From assembly GCF_014898075.1 (NCBI RefSeq), contig NZ_CP062976.1:1240001-1304000 (forward strand): a DNA stretch of 64,000 bases, written 5' to 3'. The stretch comes from Neisseria yangbaofengii (lineage in GTDB: Bacteria > Pseudomonadota > Gammaproteobacteria > Burkholderiales > Neisseriaceae). The stretch's first letter is position 1. Each line of letters opens with the position of its first letter. The notes beneath the pieces are model-generated. The model did no database searches. It had not been told where the DNA came from and saw nothing but the letters and a program-made list of their open reading frames with translations. Shown one piece after another: positions 29,216-37,972 of this stretch. Position numbers and translations under genes: made by a program.

Positions 29216-31438
29216 ATGAACAGTAAATTAGCCTTAATGCCGCTCTTGATTGCCGCCGCATTTACCCATGCTGCCGATGAAAGCAGTGATGCCGCAGCTG
29301 CCAATCAAACAAAATTGCAACAAGTAGAAGTGAAGGGCGACAACGCACGCGTGCGCGCAGCCAAATCGTATTCCATTGCCAGCGACGGCGATTTGAAAGA
29401 CCGCGTCAATCTTGGCGTGTTGGGCAAAGCCAATGCCTTTACCGCACCGGTGACGGTAGTGAGTTATGATGAAAAAGCGATTCGCAACACTGAAGCGCGC
29501 ACTTTAGTGGATGTCGTGGCGAAAAAAGATGCGTCGACTTGGCAATTCGGCGGCGAAACCAATACGCTCACCGGCCTGTATTTCCGCGGCTATCAGCTAG
29601 ACTCGCGCCAATTCAGCGTCAACGGTTTAGCTGGTATGTACGGCACGCAGGGTACATCCAGCGTGCAAGTGGCTTCTGCGCAGTTAATCAAGGGCGCATC
29701 GACCGCAGTTAACGGCATGGATCCGGAAGGCGCGGCTTCCGGCTCGTTAAACATCGAAACCAAAAAAGCCGCCGATGAAGGCAAGCACACCGTCGGTTTG
29801 GGTTGGTTTAGCGACAGCCGTGCGCAAGGCACGTTTGATTTGGGCAAGCGTTTCGGCGAAAACAAGCAACTTGGCGTACGCGTCAACGGCAAGTTGCGCC
29901 ACGGTGATACCCCGCGCGACGGTTACAGCGAAGACAACAAAGAATTTGCCGTAAACACCGATTACCGCGGTGAAAAATTACGCGTGGCGTTTGATTCTGT
30001 GTATTCCAAACGCAAAGCACAAGGCGGCCGCGCGCGTATTCAGGATATCCAAAATGCCAATGGCCGATTGTTCGAAGCACCAAGCGGCAAGACCAATTTA
30101 CTGCCTTCTTGGAACTGGCAAAACACCCGCACCCAAACCAATATGCTGACCTTTGAATACGACACCGACTACGATTCCCAAATCAGCGGCGGTATCGGCT
30201 ACAACGATGCGCGTTATTACGGCACACTGATTTCGCCAACGGTCAGCACCACCGACAGCAGCCAATACAACACCAACACTGCCCGCCTGACCGACCAGCG
30301 TTTCCAAACCACCAGCATGAATCTCACCGCACGCGGCCAATTTGAAACCGGCGTGGTTGCGCACACTTGGAGCGCAGCCTTAGACCGCATCGACCGCCGC
30401 CGCCAAACCTATCGCGGCACCAAAGCAGGCAGCAGCAAAGCCACCATTGACGGCACCGGCGATATTGCCGCGCAACTGGCTTCGTTTACCGCCGATTATC
30501 CGACCACCATGGAAAGCGCGTCGAATCCGGATACCCGTATTGAAGTCAACAGCTTAGCATTGTCCGATACCATGGGTTTTGCCGACAACCGCTACCGCTT
30601 TACTTTGGGCGGCCGCTTCCAGCAAGTCGAGCAAAAAAACAATCGCGACCAAACCAAAGCCGATGCTGGCCGCTTCAGCCCGATGCTGATGGCCGCGTGG
30701 GTGCCTCAACCGGATTTGGTGGTTTACGGCAACTACATGGAAGATTTAGAACCGGCCAGCTTGAGCGTTGACAATGCCACCGGCGACACCACCATGGCCA
30801 AACCGCGCGTCAGCCGCCAGTTTGAAATCGGCGTGCGTAAAAACTGGGGCGATTTTGTCACCACGTTAAACGCCTTCCAAATCCGCCGTCCGGGCTATTG
30901 GCGCGGCAACACCACCGGCGAAACCGACTTTGCCGCCAGTGGCGCGGCTCCGGGCGATGCGCATGGTATTGAGCGTAACCGCGGTATCGAATTTAATATT
31001 TATGCCAATCTGCTGAACCAAACCCTGCGCCCGAGCTTTGGTTTGATGTATTTGAAATCGCAAGTCAAAGATTATCCGAATTACAAAGACAATCTGATCA
31101 GCGGCGTGCAAGTCGCCAATCCGAGCGTGATTGCCAAAGCAGGCGTGGAATGGGATATTCCTTATGTGAAAGGTTTGACGCTGTCGGGTAATGTGCAGTA
31201 TTTCGGCAAATCTTATCAAGATACGCAGAAACAATACGCTTTCCCGTCTTATACCTTGGCGGACATCGGCGCGCGCTATAAAACCAAGCTGGGCAAGAAC
31301 GATTTGACCGTGAGCACGGCGGTAGAAAATCTGTTCGACAAAGCTTATTGGCAAGTACAGCGCGGCCAATATGACCGCAGCTTTGCCGTATTGGGTATGC
31401 CGCGGACTTATTGGCTGAAAGCCGAATATTCGTTCTGA
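29216..31438 (+). CDS. TonB-dependent siderophore receptor
   Basis: This is a 740-residue outer-membrane receptor with a signal peptide (MNSKLALMPLLIAAAFTHA). A plug domain follows (TAPVTVVSYDEKAIRNTEARTL), with YFRGYQLDSRQFSVNGL and QLIKGASTAVNGMDPEGAASG typical of ferric-siderophore receptors such as FpvA/FhuE. A 22-strand barrel ends in Phe (YWLKAEYSF). A TonB-box-like stretch, KLQQVEVKGD, sits after the signal peptide. The ligand is not predictable. No transporter operon is adjacent. A Fur-like site upstream supports iron control. The divergent neighbour is the SbmA-like exporter. Confidence 0.88.
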   Translation: MNSKLALMPLLIAAAFTHAADESSDAAAANQTKLQQVEVKGDNARVRAAKSYSIASDGDLKDRVNLGVLGKANAFTAPVTVVSYDEKAIRNTEARTLVDVVAKKDASTWQFGGETNTLTGLYFRGYQLDSRQFSVNGLAGMYGTQGTSSVQVASAQLIKGASTAVNGMDPEGAASGSLNIETKKAADEGKHTVGLGWFSDSRAQGTFDLGKRFGENKQLGVRVNGKLRHGDTPRDGYSEDNKEFAVNTDYRGEKLRVAFDSVYSKRKAQGGRARIQDIQNANGRLFEAPSGKTNLLPSWNWQNTRTQTNMLTFEYDTDYDSQISGGIGYNDARYYGTLISPTVSTTDSSQYNTNTARLTDQRFQTTSMNLTARGQFETGVVAHTWSAALDRIDRRRQTYRGTKAGSSKATIDGTGDIAAQLASFTADYPTTMESASNPDTRIEVNSLALSDTMGFADNRYRFTLGGRFQQVEQKNNRDQTKADAGRFSPMLMAAWVPQPDLVVYGNYMEDLEPASLSVDNATGDTTMAKPRVSRQFEIGVRKNWGDFVTTLNAFQIRRPGYWRGNTTGETDFAASGAAPGDAHGIERNRGIEFNIYANLLNQTLRPSFGLMYLKSQVKDYPNYKDNLISGVQVANPSVIAKAGVEWDIPYVKGLTLSGNVQYFGKSYQDTQKQYAFPSYTLADIGARYKTKLGKNDLTVSTAVENLFDKAYWQVQRGQYDRSFAVLGMPRTYWLKAEYSF

Positions 31439-31452
31439 TTGCGAATATAAAC

Positions 31453-31481
31453 AAAGGCCGTCTGAAACTTTCAGACGGCCC
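31453..31481. terminator. Bidirectional terminator between the receptor gene and ruvB
   Basis: AAAGGCCGTCTGAAA and TTTCAGACGGCCC are nearly contiguous, between convergent stops. Confidence 0.75.
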
Positions 31482-31494
31482 ATCAATATCAAAT

Positions 31495-32526
31495 TTATTC
31501 AGTTACTTTTAAGCCGAAATGCAGGTAAGTTCGCTCGGTGGCGACACGGCCGCGCGGTGTGCGTTGCAAAAAACCTTGCTGAATCAAATAAGGCTCAATC
31601 ACATCTTCAATGGTATCGGTTGATTCGCCAATCGCCGCCGCCACGTTTTCCAAACCCACAGGGCCACCGCCGAATTTATACAAAATGGCTTCGAGAAATT
31701 TTCTGTCCATCACATCCAAACCTTTGGCATCGACATCAAGCATACTCAAAGCGGCATCGGCAATATCGGCATCAATCACGCCGTCGTTTTTCACTTCGGC
31801 ATAATCACGCACGCGACGCAACAGACGGTTGGCAATACGCGGCGTACCACGACTGCGCTTGGCCACCTCCATCGCACCTTCATCACCCATGTTCAACGAC
31901 AATAATTGCGCCGAACGGCTGACAATCGTAGCTAAATCATTGTTTTCATAGAACTCCAAACGGGAAACAATGCCGAAACGGTCGCGCAGCGGATTGGTCA
32001 GCATACCCGCACGCGTAGTGGCACCAATCAGCGTAAACGGCGGCAAATCGATTTTTACCGAACGCGCCGCTGGGCCTTCGCCAATCATGATATCAAGCTG
32101 ATAATCCTCAAGGGCAGGGTAAAGAATTTCTTCTACCACCGGACTCAAACGGTGAATTTCATCAATAAAAAGAACATCATGCGGCTCAAGATTGGTTAAT
32201 AGGGCAGCCAAATCGCCGGCACGCTCCAACACAGGGCCACTGGTTTGGCGCAGATTGACGCCCAATTCTTTGGCAATAATGTGCGCCAACGTGGTTTTAC
32301 CCAAACCCGGCGGGCCAAACAATAAGGTATGGTCAAGCGCTTCACCGCGTTTTTTCGCCGCTTCAATGAAAATGGCCAACTGTTCCTTAGCCTTGGTTTG
32401 GCCGATGTAATCCGCCAATGTTTTCGGGCGCAAGGCGCGTTCTAAAAGCTCTTCTTGGGCAGAAATCGATTGTGCCGCAATAATGCGCTGCGGCGGCTGG
32501 GCGGTAAGATTATCAGTTTGCAACAT
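31495..32526 (-). CDS. ruvB: Holliday junction branch migration helicase RuvB
   Basis: RuvB is the hexameric AAA+ motor that drives branch migration with RuvA. The 343-residue protein has Walker [21 protein letters not shown], Walker [13 protein letters not shown], sensor GATTRAGML and the C-terminal winged helix ([16 protein letters not shown]). Length is normal. ruvA is not adjacent, as is common in Neisseria. It is the last well-known chromosomal gene before the dif-like site. Confidence 0.97.
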   Translation of the reverse strand: MLQTDNLTAQPPQRIIAAQSISAQEELLERALRPKTLADYIGQTKAKEQLAIFIEAAKKRGEALDHTLLFGPPGLGKTTLAHIIAKELGVNLRQTSGPVLERAGDLAALLTNLEPHDVLFIDEIHRLSPVVEEILYPALEDYQLDIMIGEGPAARSVKIDLPPFTLIGATTRAGMLTNPLRDRFGIVSRLEFYENNDLATIVSRSAQLLSLNMGDEGAMEVAKRSRGTPRIANRLLRRVRDYAEVKNDGVIDADIADAALSMLDVDAKGLDVMDRKFLEAILYKFGGGPVGLENVAAAIGESTDTIEDVIEPYLIQQGFLQRTPRGRVATERTYLHFGLKVTE

Positions 32527-32593
32527 AATTTATCATTTCAATCATCGGCAAATGCCGGAAATATTTTCAGACGGCCTCAAGGTTAACATAGTC

Positions 32594-32902
32594 CTAGCCG
32601 CGCAATTCACGCCAAGCCAAGTAATCACGCAGCGGCGGCATGGGCGGATTAATGCAATGCGGACACATGCCGGTGATGTCTTCATCATCACTGTCGATAT
32701 GGTATTCATTCGGATCAAAACGCTGCTGCTGCAAAACCGCCTGAGCCAATGCCTGTGCCTGAACCACGTCAAAATCAAAGCGCTGTAAAATTTCTTGCAG
32801 CAAACCGGTTTCATTGGCGCTGAAATCGCTGCTGTTAGTGATAATCATATGCTGATAATCTTTGTTGGTAATTTTCTCGAGCAGTAAATCGGTATTAAAC
32901 AT
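32594..32902 (-). CDS. Hypothetical protein, 102 residues
   Basis: I do not recognise this family. The protein is acidic and Gln-rich in the middle (QAQALAQAVLQQQRFD) and ends with DDEDITGMCPHCINPPMPP, a Cys-x-x-Cys pair that could bind metal. No signal peptide or membrane segment is seen and no clear ribosome binding site precedes the ATG at 32902. It lies 67 bases upstream of ruvB on the same strand and may be co-transcribed. It is the last gene on the chromosomal side of the dif-like site. Confidence 0.6.
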   Translation of the reverse strand: MFNTDLLLEKITNKDYQHMIITNSSDFSANETGLLQEILQRFDFDVVQAQALAQAVLQQQRFDPNEYHIDSDDEDITGMCPHCINPPMPPLRDYLAWRELRG

Positions 32903-32987
32903 AAAGCTATTGGAAACAGAGATAATAGGCCGGATTATACAGCATAACTTTGCCGCTCATTAGTTTGCGTTTCAAGATAATCATGTT

Positions 32988-33017
32988 AATTCGCATAATG
33001 TCGGGTTTATGACAAGT
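32988..33017 (+). other. Degenerate dif-like XerCD site (left end of island)
   Basis: The XerC arm AATTCGCATAA matches the neisserial dif arm at 10 of 11 positions. The XerD-like arm TTATGACAAGT matches 8 of 11 if an 8-bp centre (TGTCGGGT) is allowed instead of 6. It is in the same orientation as the near-perfect dif at 60848, and the two bracket the foreign segment. The gonococcal island is likewise bounded by one good and one imperfect dif copy. Confidence 0.55.
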
Positions 33018-33045
33018 TGCCGAAGCGACCCATTCCGGCGCAGTA

Positions 33046-33244
33046 TTTTTAAATATCAGTCTTGCTTCGCTGGACGTGGTTTTGCGATTTAAAAACGGGC
33101 AAATCCCAAAGGATAGGGTATTCATAAAGATTCGGAAAAAAAACACTCCGAATCTTTACAAACCTTCCCCCTATCCTTTGGGATTTGCCCGTTTTTGGAC
33201 AATCGCACCCCGACCAAGCGAAGCAAGACTGACATTTAAAAAAA
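33046..33244. repeat. Long imperfect inverted repeat (about 90-base arms)
   Basis: The left arm runs from TTTTTAAATATCAGTCTTGC to AAAGATTCGGA. The right arm runs from TCCGAATCTTT to GCAAGACTGACATTTAAAAA. Inside, GGGCAAATCCCAAAGGATAG is exactly mirrored. The loop is about ten bases (AAAAAAAACAC). No credible gene lies inside. It fills most of the 546-base space between the hypothetical gene and the small open frame at 33449. Confidence 0.85.
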
Positions 33245-33372
33245 CGCCTACATTAGCAGTTTAGCCCCTCCCAGCTCCACAATCCTGAGCAGGGCGGAAC
33301 GATTAAAAAAACATGAAAGGAGCTTAAAATGACTTAGATTTGACAATTGACAAGCCAAGCGATGGGGACAAA

Positions 33373-33408
33373 GCAAAAATCCCCAAGCGCGAACTAGGGG
33401 ATTTTTGC
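33373..33408. repeat. 12-bp perfect inverted repeat hairpin
   Basis: GCAAAAATCCCC and GGGGATTTTTGC face each other across a 12-base loop. It could be a terminator in either direction. It precedes the small open frame at 33449. Confidence 0.65.
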
Positions 33409-33448
33409 TGTTCCTGCCAGTTTTAAACAAACCTAAAGGAACTTAAAA

Positions 33449-33541
33449 ATGCAGATAACCTTTCGATTCGGGAAACTGCTTTTGACTGCATCGGTTGATA
33501 CACGCATTATCTTAGCGTTAATTATGCTGCTTAGTCAATAA
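33449..33541 (+). CDS. Possible 30-residue hydrophobic small protein
   Basis: A 31-codon frame starts 8 bases after a clean AAAGGAA site and encodes MQITFRFGKLLLTASVDTRI followed by a hydrophobic tail (ILALIMLLSQ). A similar AAAGGAGCTTAAA-ATG context occurs at about 33322-33338 but hits a stop after two codons. It may be a small membrane peptide or a remnant. An uptake-sequence terminator follows at 33552. No homologue is known to me. Confidence 0.35.
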   Translation: MQITFRFGKLLLTASVDTRIILALIMLLSQ

Positions 33542-33551
33542 CCCACGATAA

Positions 33552-33581
33552 TAAGGCCGTCTGAAGTTTCAGACGGCCTTT
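33552..33581. terminator. Uptake-sequence terminator at the left part of the island
   Basis: TAAGGCCGTCTGAA and TTCAGACGGCCTTTA, nearly contiguous. This is one of the few uptake sequences in the island. Confidence 0.7.
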
Positions 33582-33655
33582 AGCATTTTATGCTAGCCGG
33601 TGAAGGCCGGTTTTGCCCGATTTTGGAATAAAAAGCACTTTTAAGAGCAATTTAA

Positions 33656-33841
33656 TTACCGATGGGTTCGAATCAGTTCTGATTTCAATAAATCATCCTG
33701 TCCGAAGTAGGTCTGAATAGCTACCGACGAAAAAAACAGGATTGCAGTAACCAACAAAATGATGAAAGCCCATTTGAACGGTTTGGTCAAAAAGCCAATG
33801 CTGGTTGACTTGGTCAGAAATTCGGGAGATTGGTTAGCCAT
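33656..33841 (-). CDS. Short inner-membrane protein, likely remnant of a DUF4400-type ICE protein
   Basis: A 61-residue frame whose start overlaps the traD stop (ATGGCTAA). It has one membrane segment (WAFIILLVTAILFFSSVAI) followed by a short hydrophilic end. Its position directly after traD and the N-terminal pattern resemble the DUF4400 conjugative-element membrane protein, which is normally about three times longer. If so, the gene is truncated here by a stop at 33656. The assignment is positional and tentative. Confidence 0.5.
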   Translation of the reverse strand: MANQSPEFLTKSTSIGFLTKPFKWAFIILLVTAILFFSSVAIQTYFGQDDLLKSELIRTHR

Positions 33842-35471
33842 AATATTGTCCTTCTACAAAAGCATTGTTTTCTGAGTCATCGGTGCGGTTCAAGCGGACA
33901 ATTTCACGCATTTTTTCAGCAACGGCAGTCAAATCGGATGGAACATCAATGTCCGGGTCGGGCAAGGGGAGTGGGAGTCGGATTTTATAGAGTTGCCCGC
34001 CCTCTAGTAGCGCAAAAGCCTGTCCTTTGGGCAGGTTGATCAAGTCTGATGTTTGCAGCATCGGGACGGTTTCTGTTGCTAACCGGTCTTCGTTCGAACT
34101 GGTAAAATCCTCCATGTCTTTCGGAAGGGCGACATCTCCGGCGGAAGATACTTGAGTGCCTGAAACGACTTTGACATCCGGTAGCTGGCTGGTCAGCAAT
34201 TCGGCGGTTGATTCGTGCTTGACACGGAGCATAATCATATTGTTCAAGTTACCGGCAATTTGGCCGGCTTTGGCGGCCGAACCGATTTTGGCTTCGACAT
34301 CGGACCATGTTTGCGTGTAAACGGTGACTTGATAACCGGCACCGCCGGCTTTATTCAGCAGCGGAATGAACTCATCCCCGATTAATTCGTTAAATTCATC
34401 TGCATGAATAGCCACTTTCCGTTTTTTAGTTGCTCCTGACTGGCCAAAACCATGACCGTGCTTGTAGATATGACCGGAAAGCGAAGTCAGGTCTGCAAAC
34501 ATTGCATTACCGACTGCTGCGGCTACTTCAGCATCGGTTAGTGCATCCAGTCCCACATATACCACCGCTTCGGAGGCCATGACTTTACGCCAGTCCATAA
34601 CCGGCCGCTCATCAGTTAAATCATTGAAATCCGGACTGATTAATTCGGCTACTTTGCCGCTGGTCAGTTTTTCAAGCAATGGGTACAGTGATGAAACCAG
34701 TTTATCGAAATAGGTGCGTTCATTACCTAAAATGCCGATGACAGCATCCGTCAATGGATTGTTCGATCCTTTTGATTTCAGAAAATACGCGGTTTTAACC
34801 GTTTCCATATCCCGACCGGTTTTGCCGGCCGTTTTCTTTTGTTCTGATTCCAAATCGTAAGATTCATATTCTTTTTCCCACTCGGGATATTCCAAGTTGA
34901 GTGTTTTTTCAAAATAGGCTTTGGCCAAGTCATCCATATTCACGGCACACTGGTAAATGCTCAGATAGGTTGGTTTAATGGAAATAGCTTCCATAATTTT
35001 GGCCAACACGTTTACAAAGCGCCATACGAATGCTTTAAATGCTGCCGAATTACCTTCTCCAGGCAAACCGTTGGACATACGGGTGGCTACTTCGGTAATT
35101 CTTGAGAAATCGCCGACCGGATTGTAGCGGCAAGATACTTCAGGGAAGCCTAAGTGAAAAAGGTAAAACGGCCGGTTCATTTTTTTCGCACGTGCATACA
35201 TCATCAGCATCACATCGGCATCACCTTTGGGGTCGAACATAATGGTCACATCACCACGGCAGATGTCTTGGTTGATCATTACTTCTGCAAGGCGGGTTTT
35301 ACCGACACGGGTAGTTCCCCAAACCCCGGTATGGCCGACGCGCTCGCCCAACGACATGAAGATTTCTTCTTCCTCCGGTTCGACACCGTGAATTTCAGGA
35401 GAACCGCCGACAGGAGGTAAGGGGCAACCGGATTCCACCAGGCATTTGATGAAGCCAGCTTGGTCAGCCAT
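33834..35471 (-). pseudogene. traD: Coupling protein TraD, main ATPase part (frameshifted gene)
   Basis: TraD is the hexameric ATPase that delivers relaxosome or DNA to the type IV channel. This frame carries Walker A (VWGTTRVGKTRLAEVM), Walker B-like TIMFDPKGDADVM and the later IHADEFNELIGDEF, plus the acidic tail. The open frame starts at an internal ATG, and the true N-terminus lies in another frame upstream (35421-35881). Adding one C to the four-C run at 35421-35424 restores the continuous sequence NPVAPLPPVGG, which is the conserved TraD junction. The restored protein would be about 682 residues. The cause may be real decay or a sequencing error. Confidence 0.85.
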
Positions 35472-35881
35472 GTTTCTCCCGGTGTTTTGATTTCATGCAG
35501 GCGTGCTGCTTTATATAGCTTCCCCGGGAGGCGCAGGTGGTCGTTTTCAGGCTGGCGAATCATCATCAAGCGCTGGGTATGCTTCTGCGTCCATCTAAAT
35601 CCTTTTCCCAAAAACAATGCTTTGTCGGATACCGGAATTTGGTCGGGAGTGGCCGCATAATAGGGGAGGTTTTTCACGTTCTTCCGATACCGGCGGATGC
35701 GCTTGCCTTCAAAATAACGTTTGACTGCCAGACCGCCTAAAACCGGAATAACCGCATAGCGGCTGATTCCGGGTAATGGCATGAGTGTGGCTGCCAGCAT
35801 CGCGGCAGAATAGGATGCGGCGCTGCAAAATTCATAGGGGTAGCGGTATACGTTTTCAGGAAGACGGATGGTCAGGCTCAT
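35421..35881 (-). pseudogene. traD: Coupling protein TraD, N-terminal part (other frame)
   Basis: This is the N-terminal 150 or so residues of TraD. It has two membrane segments near residues 20-55, a basic stretch (KRYFEGKRIRRYRKNVKNLP) and the typical KALFLGKGFRWTQKHTQRL. It then loses frame at the C-run at 35421-35424 and reads into a nonsense tail that stops at 35279. The start overlaps the preceding frame's stop (ATGA), as in a translationally coupled operon. See the main part at 33834-35471. Confidence 0.82.
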
Positions 35882-36057
35882 GAATCTTCTCCGGTCGGTT
35901 TGGGTTGGAGTAGGTTTTGGCTGTCAGCCAGTGCAATATCAATGTTGTTCGGTGGTCTGCTGTCGGCTTTCACAATCAGGTGCAGCTTGTCTTCTGGTAT
36001 CAGATAGCAGTGAAACAGTAATTTCTGCTGTGCTTTAACGGCCAAGGCGGTATAGAT
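35878..36057 (-). pseudogene. C-terminal remnant of an unidentified gene upstream of traD
   Basis: About 59 codons in frame (from IYTALAVKAQQKLLFHCYL to LLQPKPTGEDS) end in a TGA overlapping the traD ATG, as coupled operon genes do. Upstream the frame runs into sequence that belongs to the opposite-strand resolvase fragment. The gene seems to have been cut by an insertion or deletion. In related elements the gene before traD is often the relaxase traI, but I cannot identify this tail as TraI. Confidence 0.45.
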
Positions 36058-36451
36058 GGCAGAACGTTTGGTCAATCGGATTAAAGACAAGGGGGCGGTA
36101 TTGTCGATTCCCGGGTTGTTGGATTTGTCGCAACTGGACATGGACGGCCAGCCGGAAATTGCCAAGATTTACCTGAACGGTCTGTCGGATATGTTGTTGA
36201 AAGTCGCTTTGCTGATTGCGCGTCAGGATTACGAGACCCGTAGGGAACGGCAACATCAAGGTATCGGGCAAGCGCGGCAACAGGGTAAATACCGTGGCCG
36301 CCGCCCTGATGCCAACCTACACCGCAACGTATTCCGGTTGCGCAATGCGGGTACCAGCATCAACGAAACCGCAAAATTAGCGGAATGCAGCCCGACCACG
36401 GTTAAAAAGATTATGAAGATGTATAGCAGTATTGATGAAATTCCTCTTTAA
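36056..36451 (+). pseudogene. Serine recombinase (resolvase/invertase) C-terminal fragment
   Basis: 131 residues match the distal part of small serine resolvases: VNRIKDKGAVLSIPGL, then the long E-helix (RQDYETRRERQHQGIGQAR), KYRGRRPDANLH and a C-terminal helix-turn-helix (AGTSINETAKLAECSPTTVKKIM). The N-terminal catalytic region with the nucleophilic serine, about 70-80 residues, is absent and not found in other frames upstream. It is therefore a fragment left by recombination. It points opposite to the tra genes. Confidence 0.8.
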
Positions 36452-36506
36452 GGTTTGTACAACGTTTTAATATCATGAATTTACATTAAGAATACATTAC
36501 CATCTA

Positions 36507-36551
36507 TTGCTTCGACATCGAAAATCCGTATAATGATATACATGTATATCA
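36507..36551 (+). promoter_or_regulatory. Promoter and palindromic operator of the toxin-antitoxin pair
   Basis: A TTGCTT -35 (36507) and TATAAT -10 (36529) are 16 bases apart. A perfect 18-bp palindrome, TGATATACATGTATATCA (36534-36551), overlaps the -10 and start region. This is the usual layout for autorepression by a ribbon-helix-helix antitoxin and its toxin complex. Confidence 0.75.
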
Positions 36552-36576
36552 AAGACTGATATTAAAAAGGAAAACC

Positions 36577-36801
36577 ATGATTGCCGTCAGATTGCCTGAG
36601 GATATCGAAGCCCGTTTAGCAGAGCTGGCAGCCAAAACCGGCCGCACTAAAACCTTTTATGTGCGCGAAGCGGTATTAAGCCACTTGGAAGATTTGGAAG
36701 ATTTATATTTGGCTGAACAGCGATCCATTGAAATCCAAGCCGGCCGCAGCCAACCTGTTTCATTGGAAGAAGTGATGAAGCGCTATGGCTTGGAAGGTTG
36801 A
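36577..36801 (+). CDS. Ribbon-helix-helix antitoxin (RelB/DinJ-like)
   Basis: The 74-residue protein has an N-terminal ribbon-helix-helix (MIAVRLPEDIEARLAELAAK, then TKTFYVREAVLSHLEDLED) that would dimerise on the 18-bp palindrome upstream. An acidic C-terminal tail should wrap the toxin. The AAAAGGAAAACC site precedes the ATG. Its stop overlaps the toxin start by 17 bases, typical of coupled expression. It stabilises the element or is simply a passenger. Confidence 0.88.
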   Translation: MIAVRLPEDIEARLAELAAKTGRTKTFYVREAVLSHLEDLEDLYLAEQRSIEIQAGRSQPVSLEEVMKRYGLEG

Positions 36802-37063
36802 GTTGCACCGAACGGCAGAAAAAGAATTGGCTAAATTGGACAAACAAGTTGCCGTCAGAATTTTGAAATTCCTTCACGAACGTGTTGCCGCTTCTGAGAA
36901 CCCTCGACAAATAGGGGAGGCACTCAAAGGGTCGGCACTTGGCGAATATTGGAAATACAGGGTAGGGGACTACCGCATTATTACCGAAATCAAAGATAAT
37001 GTCCTGACGGTTTTGGTATTAAAGGTCGGCAACCGCCGGGAAATATACCGGTCACGCAACTAG
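36785..37063 (+). CDS. RelE/ParE-family toxin
   Basis: The 92-residue protein has the RelE fold pattern: WKVELHRTAEKELAKLDKQV, a long helix pair, LKGSALGEYWKYRVGDYRII with the basic strand, and LVLKVGNRREIYR at the end. RelE members cut mRNA on the ribosome, while ParE members poison gyrase. The R-x-G-D-Y-R and terminal basic residues fit RelE more closely, but this is not certain. It is paired with the antitoxin at 36577. Confidence 0.88.
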   Translation: MAWKVELHRTAEKELAKLDKQVAVRILKFLHERVAASENPRQIGEALKGSALGEYWKYRVGDYRIITEIKDNVLTVLVLKVGNRREIYRSRN

Positions 37064-37084
37064 ATTCTCGCCCCTATATTTTTA

Positions 37085-37912
37085 TCAACTGCCGGTGGAT
37101 TGGAAATAGCCGCCGGTATCGGCCGCATGGGATACGGTCTTGCCGGTGGACTGGAAGTTTCCGCTACTGCTTGGGTGCACGGCAGTACGTTCAGTCGTAT
37201 GGAAATAGCCTTCCTGTTTCTTAACAGATTTTTTAGCGGCTTGGGCTGTGTTTTTCAGACGACCTGACCCGCGCATCGGCGTTGGCTTGGAAGGCAGGCT
37301 GACACGGAGTGTTTCAGCCGTTGCGGAATCGGAAATTTTTTGCAGATTTCCCTGTCTATAATTCTCTGTTTTGGATGATTTTTCTTGAAACAGACGGTAT
37401 AGGGAAGTAATATTGCGGACATAGGCGCGGGTTTCCCTAAACGGCGGAATGCTTCGGCCGTATTTGCGGACGTTTCCCGGTCCCGCATTATAGGCGGCCA
37501 ACGCCAGATCGACGGATTTAAATTCGTCCAGCATCTTACGCAGATAGCGGCTGCCGGTACGGATGGAAACTTCGGCATCGAATAACTGCAAATGGTGTAC
37601 ACCCAAATCGGCTGCGGTACCCGGCATGACTTGGGTCAGACCTGTCGCTTTAACCCGTGAAACCGCCTTGCGGTTGTATCGGCTCTCGTAAGCCACCAGT
37701 GCCTTGAACAAACCCGGATCAACACCTTCCTCGCGTGCGATTTTTTCAATGGCGGGACTGTGTTTCCAGTAGTTTGCAATCATCGTCAGACAAGATTTGT
37801 TGGCGATTTTGCCTTGCAGACACCCCTCTACCTGCTCTTTGGCACTTTTGGCGAAAGCGGGTTGTGCGGCCAAAAGCACGGCCGTCAAAACAGTAACGAC
37901 GTTTTTTTTCAT
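37085..37912 (-). CDS. ltgX: Lytic transglycosylase of the secretion system (LtgX-like)
   Basis: This is a soluble lytic transglycosylase that opens peptidoglycan for the secretion channel. The start at 37912 gives a signal peptide (MKKNVVTVLTAVLLAAQPAFA). The SLT domain has catalytic Glu about 76 in LVAYESRYNRKAVSRV, then GLTQVMPGTAADLGV and LAAYNAGPGNVRKYG. The 275-residue protein ends with three imperfect repeats (GYFHTTERTAVH, GNFQSTGKTVSH, GGYFQSTGS). It lies between traG and traD, in line with ltgX of the gonococcal island. Confidence 0.85.
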   Translation of the reverse strand: MKKNVVTVLTAVLLAAQPAFAKSAKEQVEGCLQGKIANKSCLTMIANYWKHSPAIEKIAREEGVDPGLFKALVAYESRYNRKAVSRVKATGLTQVMPGTAADLGVHHLQLFDAEVSIRTGSRYLRKMLDEFKSVDLALAAYNAGPGNVRKYGRSIPPFRETRAYVRNITSLYRLFQEKSSKTENYRQGNLQKISDSATAETLRVSLPSKPTPMRGSGRLKNTAQAAKKSVKKQEGYFHTTERTAVHPSSSGNFQSTGKTVSHAADTGGYFQSTGS

Positions 37913-37972
37913 TTTGCAATACCTCGGACAAACAAACGGGATATTTTTGGAATCTTTGACAGGAGTAAGGCT

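Noticed and set aside
35415-35435. Programmed -1 ribosomal frameshift in traD
   Set aside because: No X-XXY-YYZ slippery heptamer is present in the zero frame at the C-run; a plain one-base change explains the break better.
37760-37972. Plus-strand extension upstream of the small membrane gene
   Set aside because: It is antisense to the ltgX signal-peptide region; the ribosome site at about 37960 supports ATG 37973.
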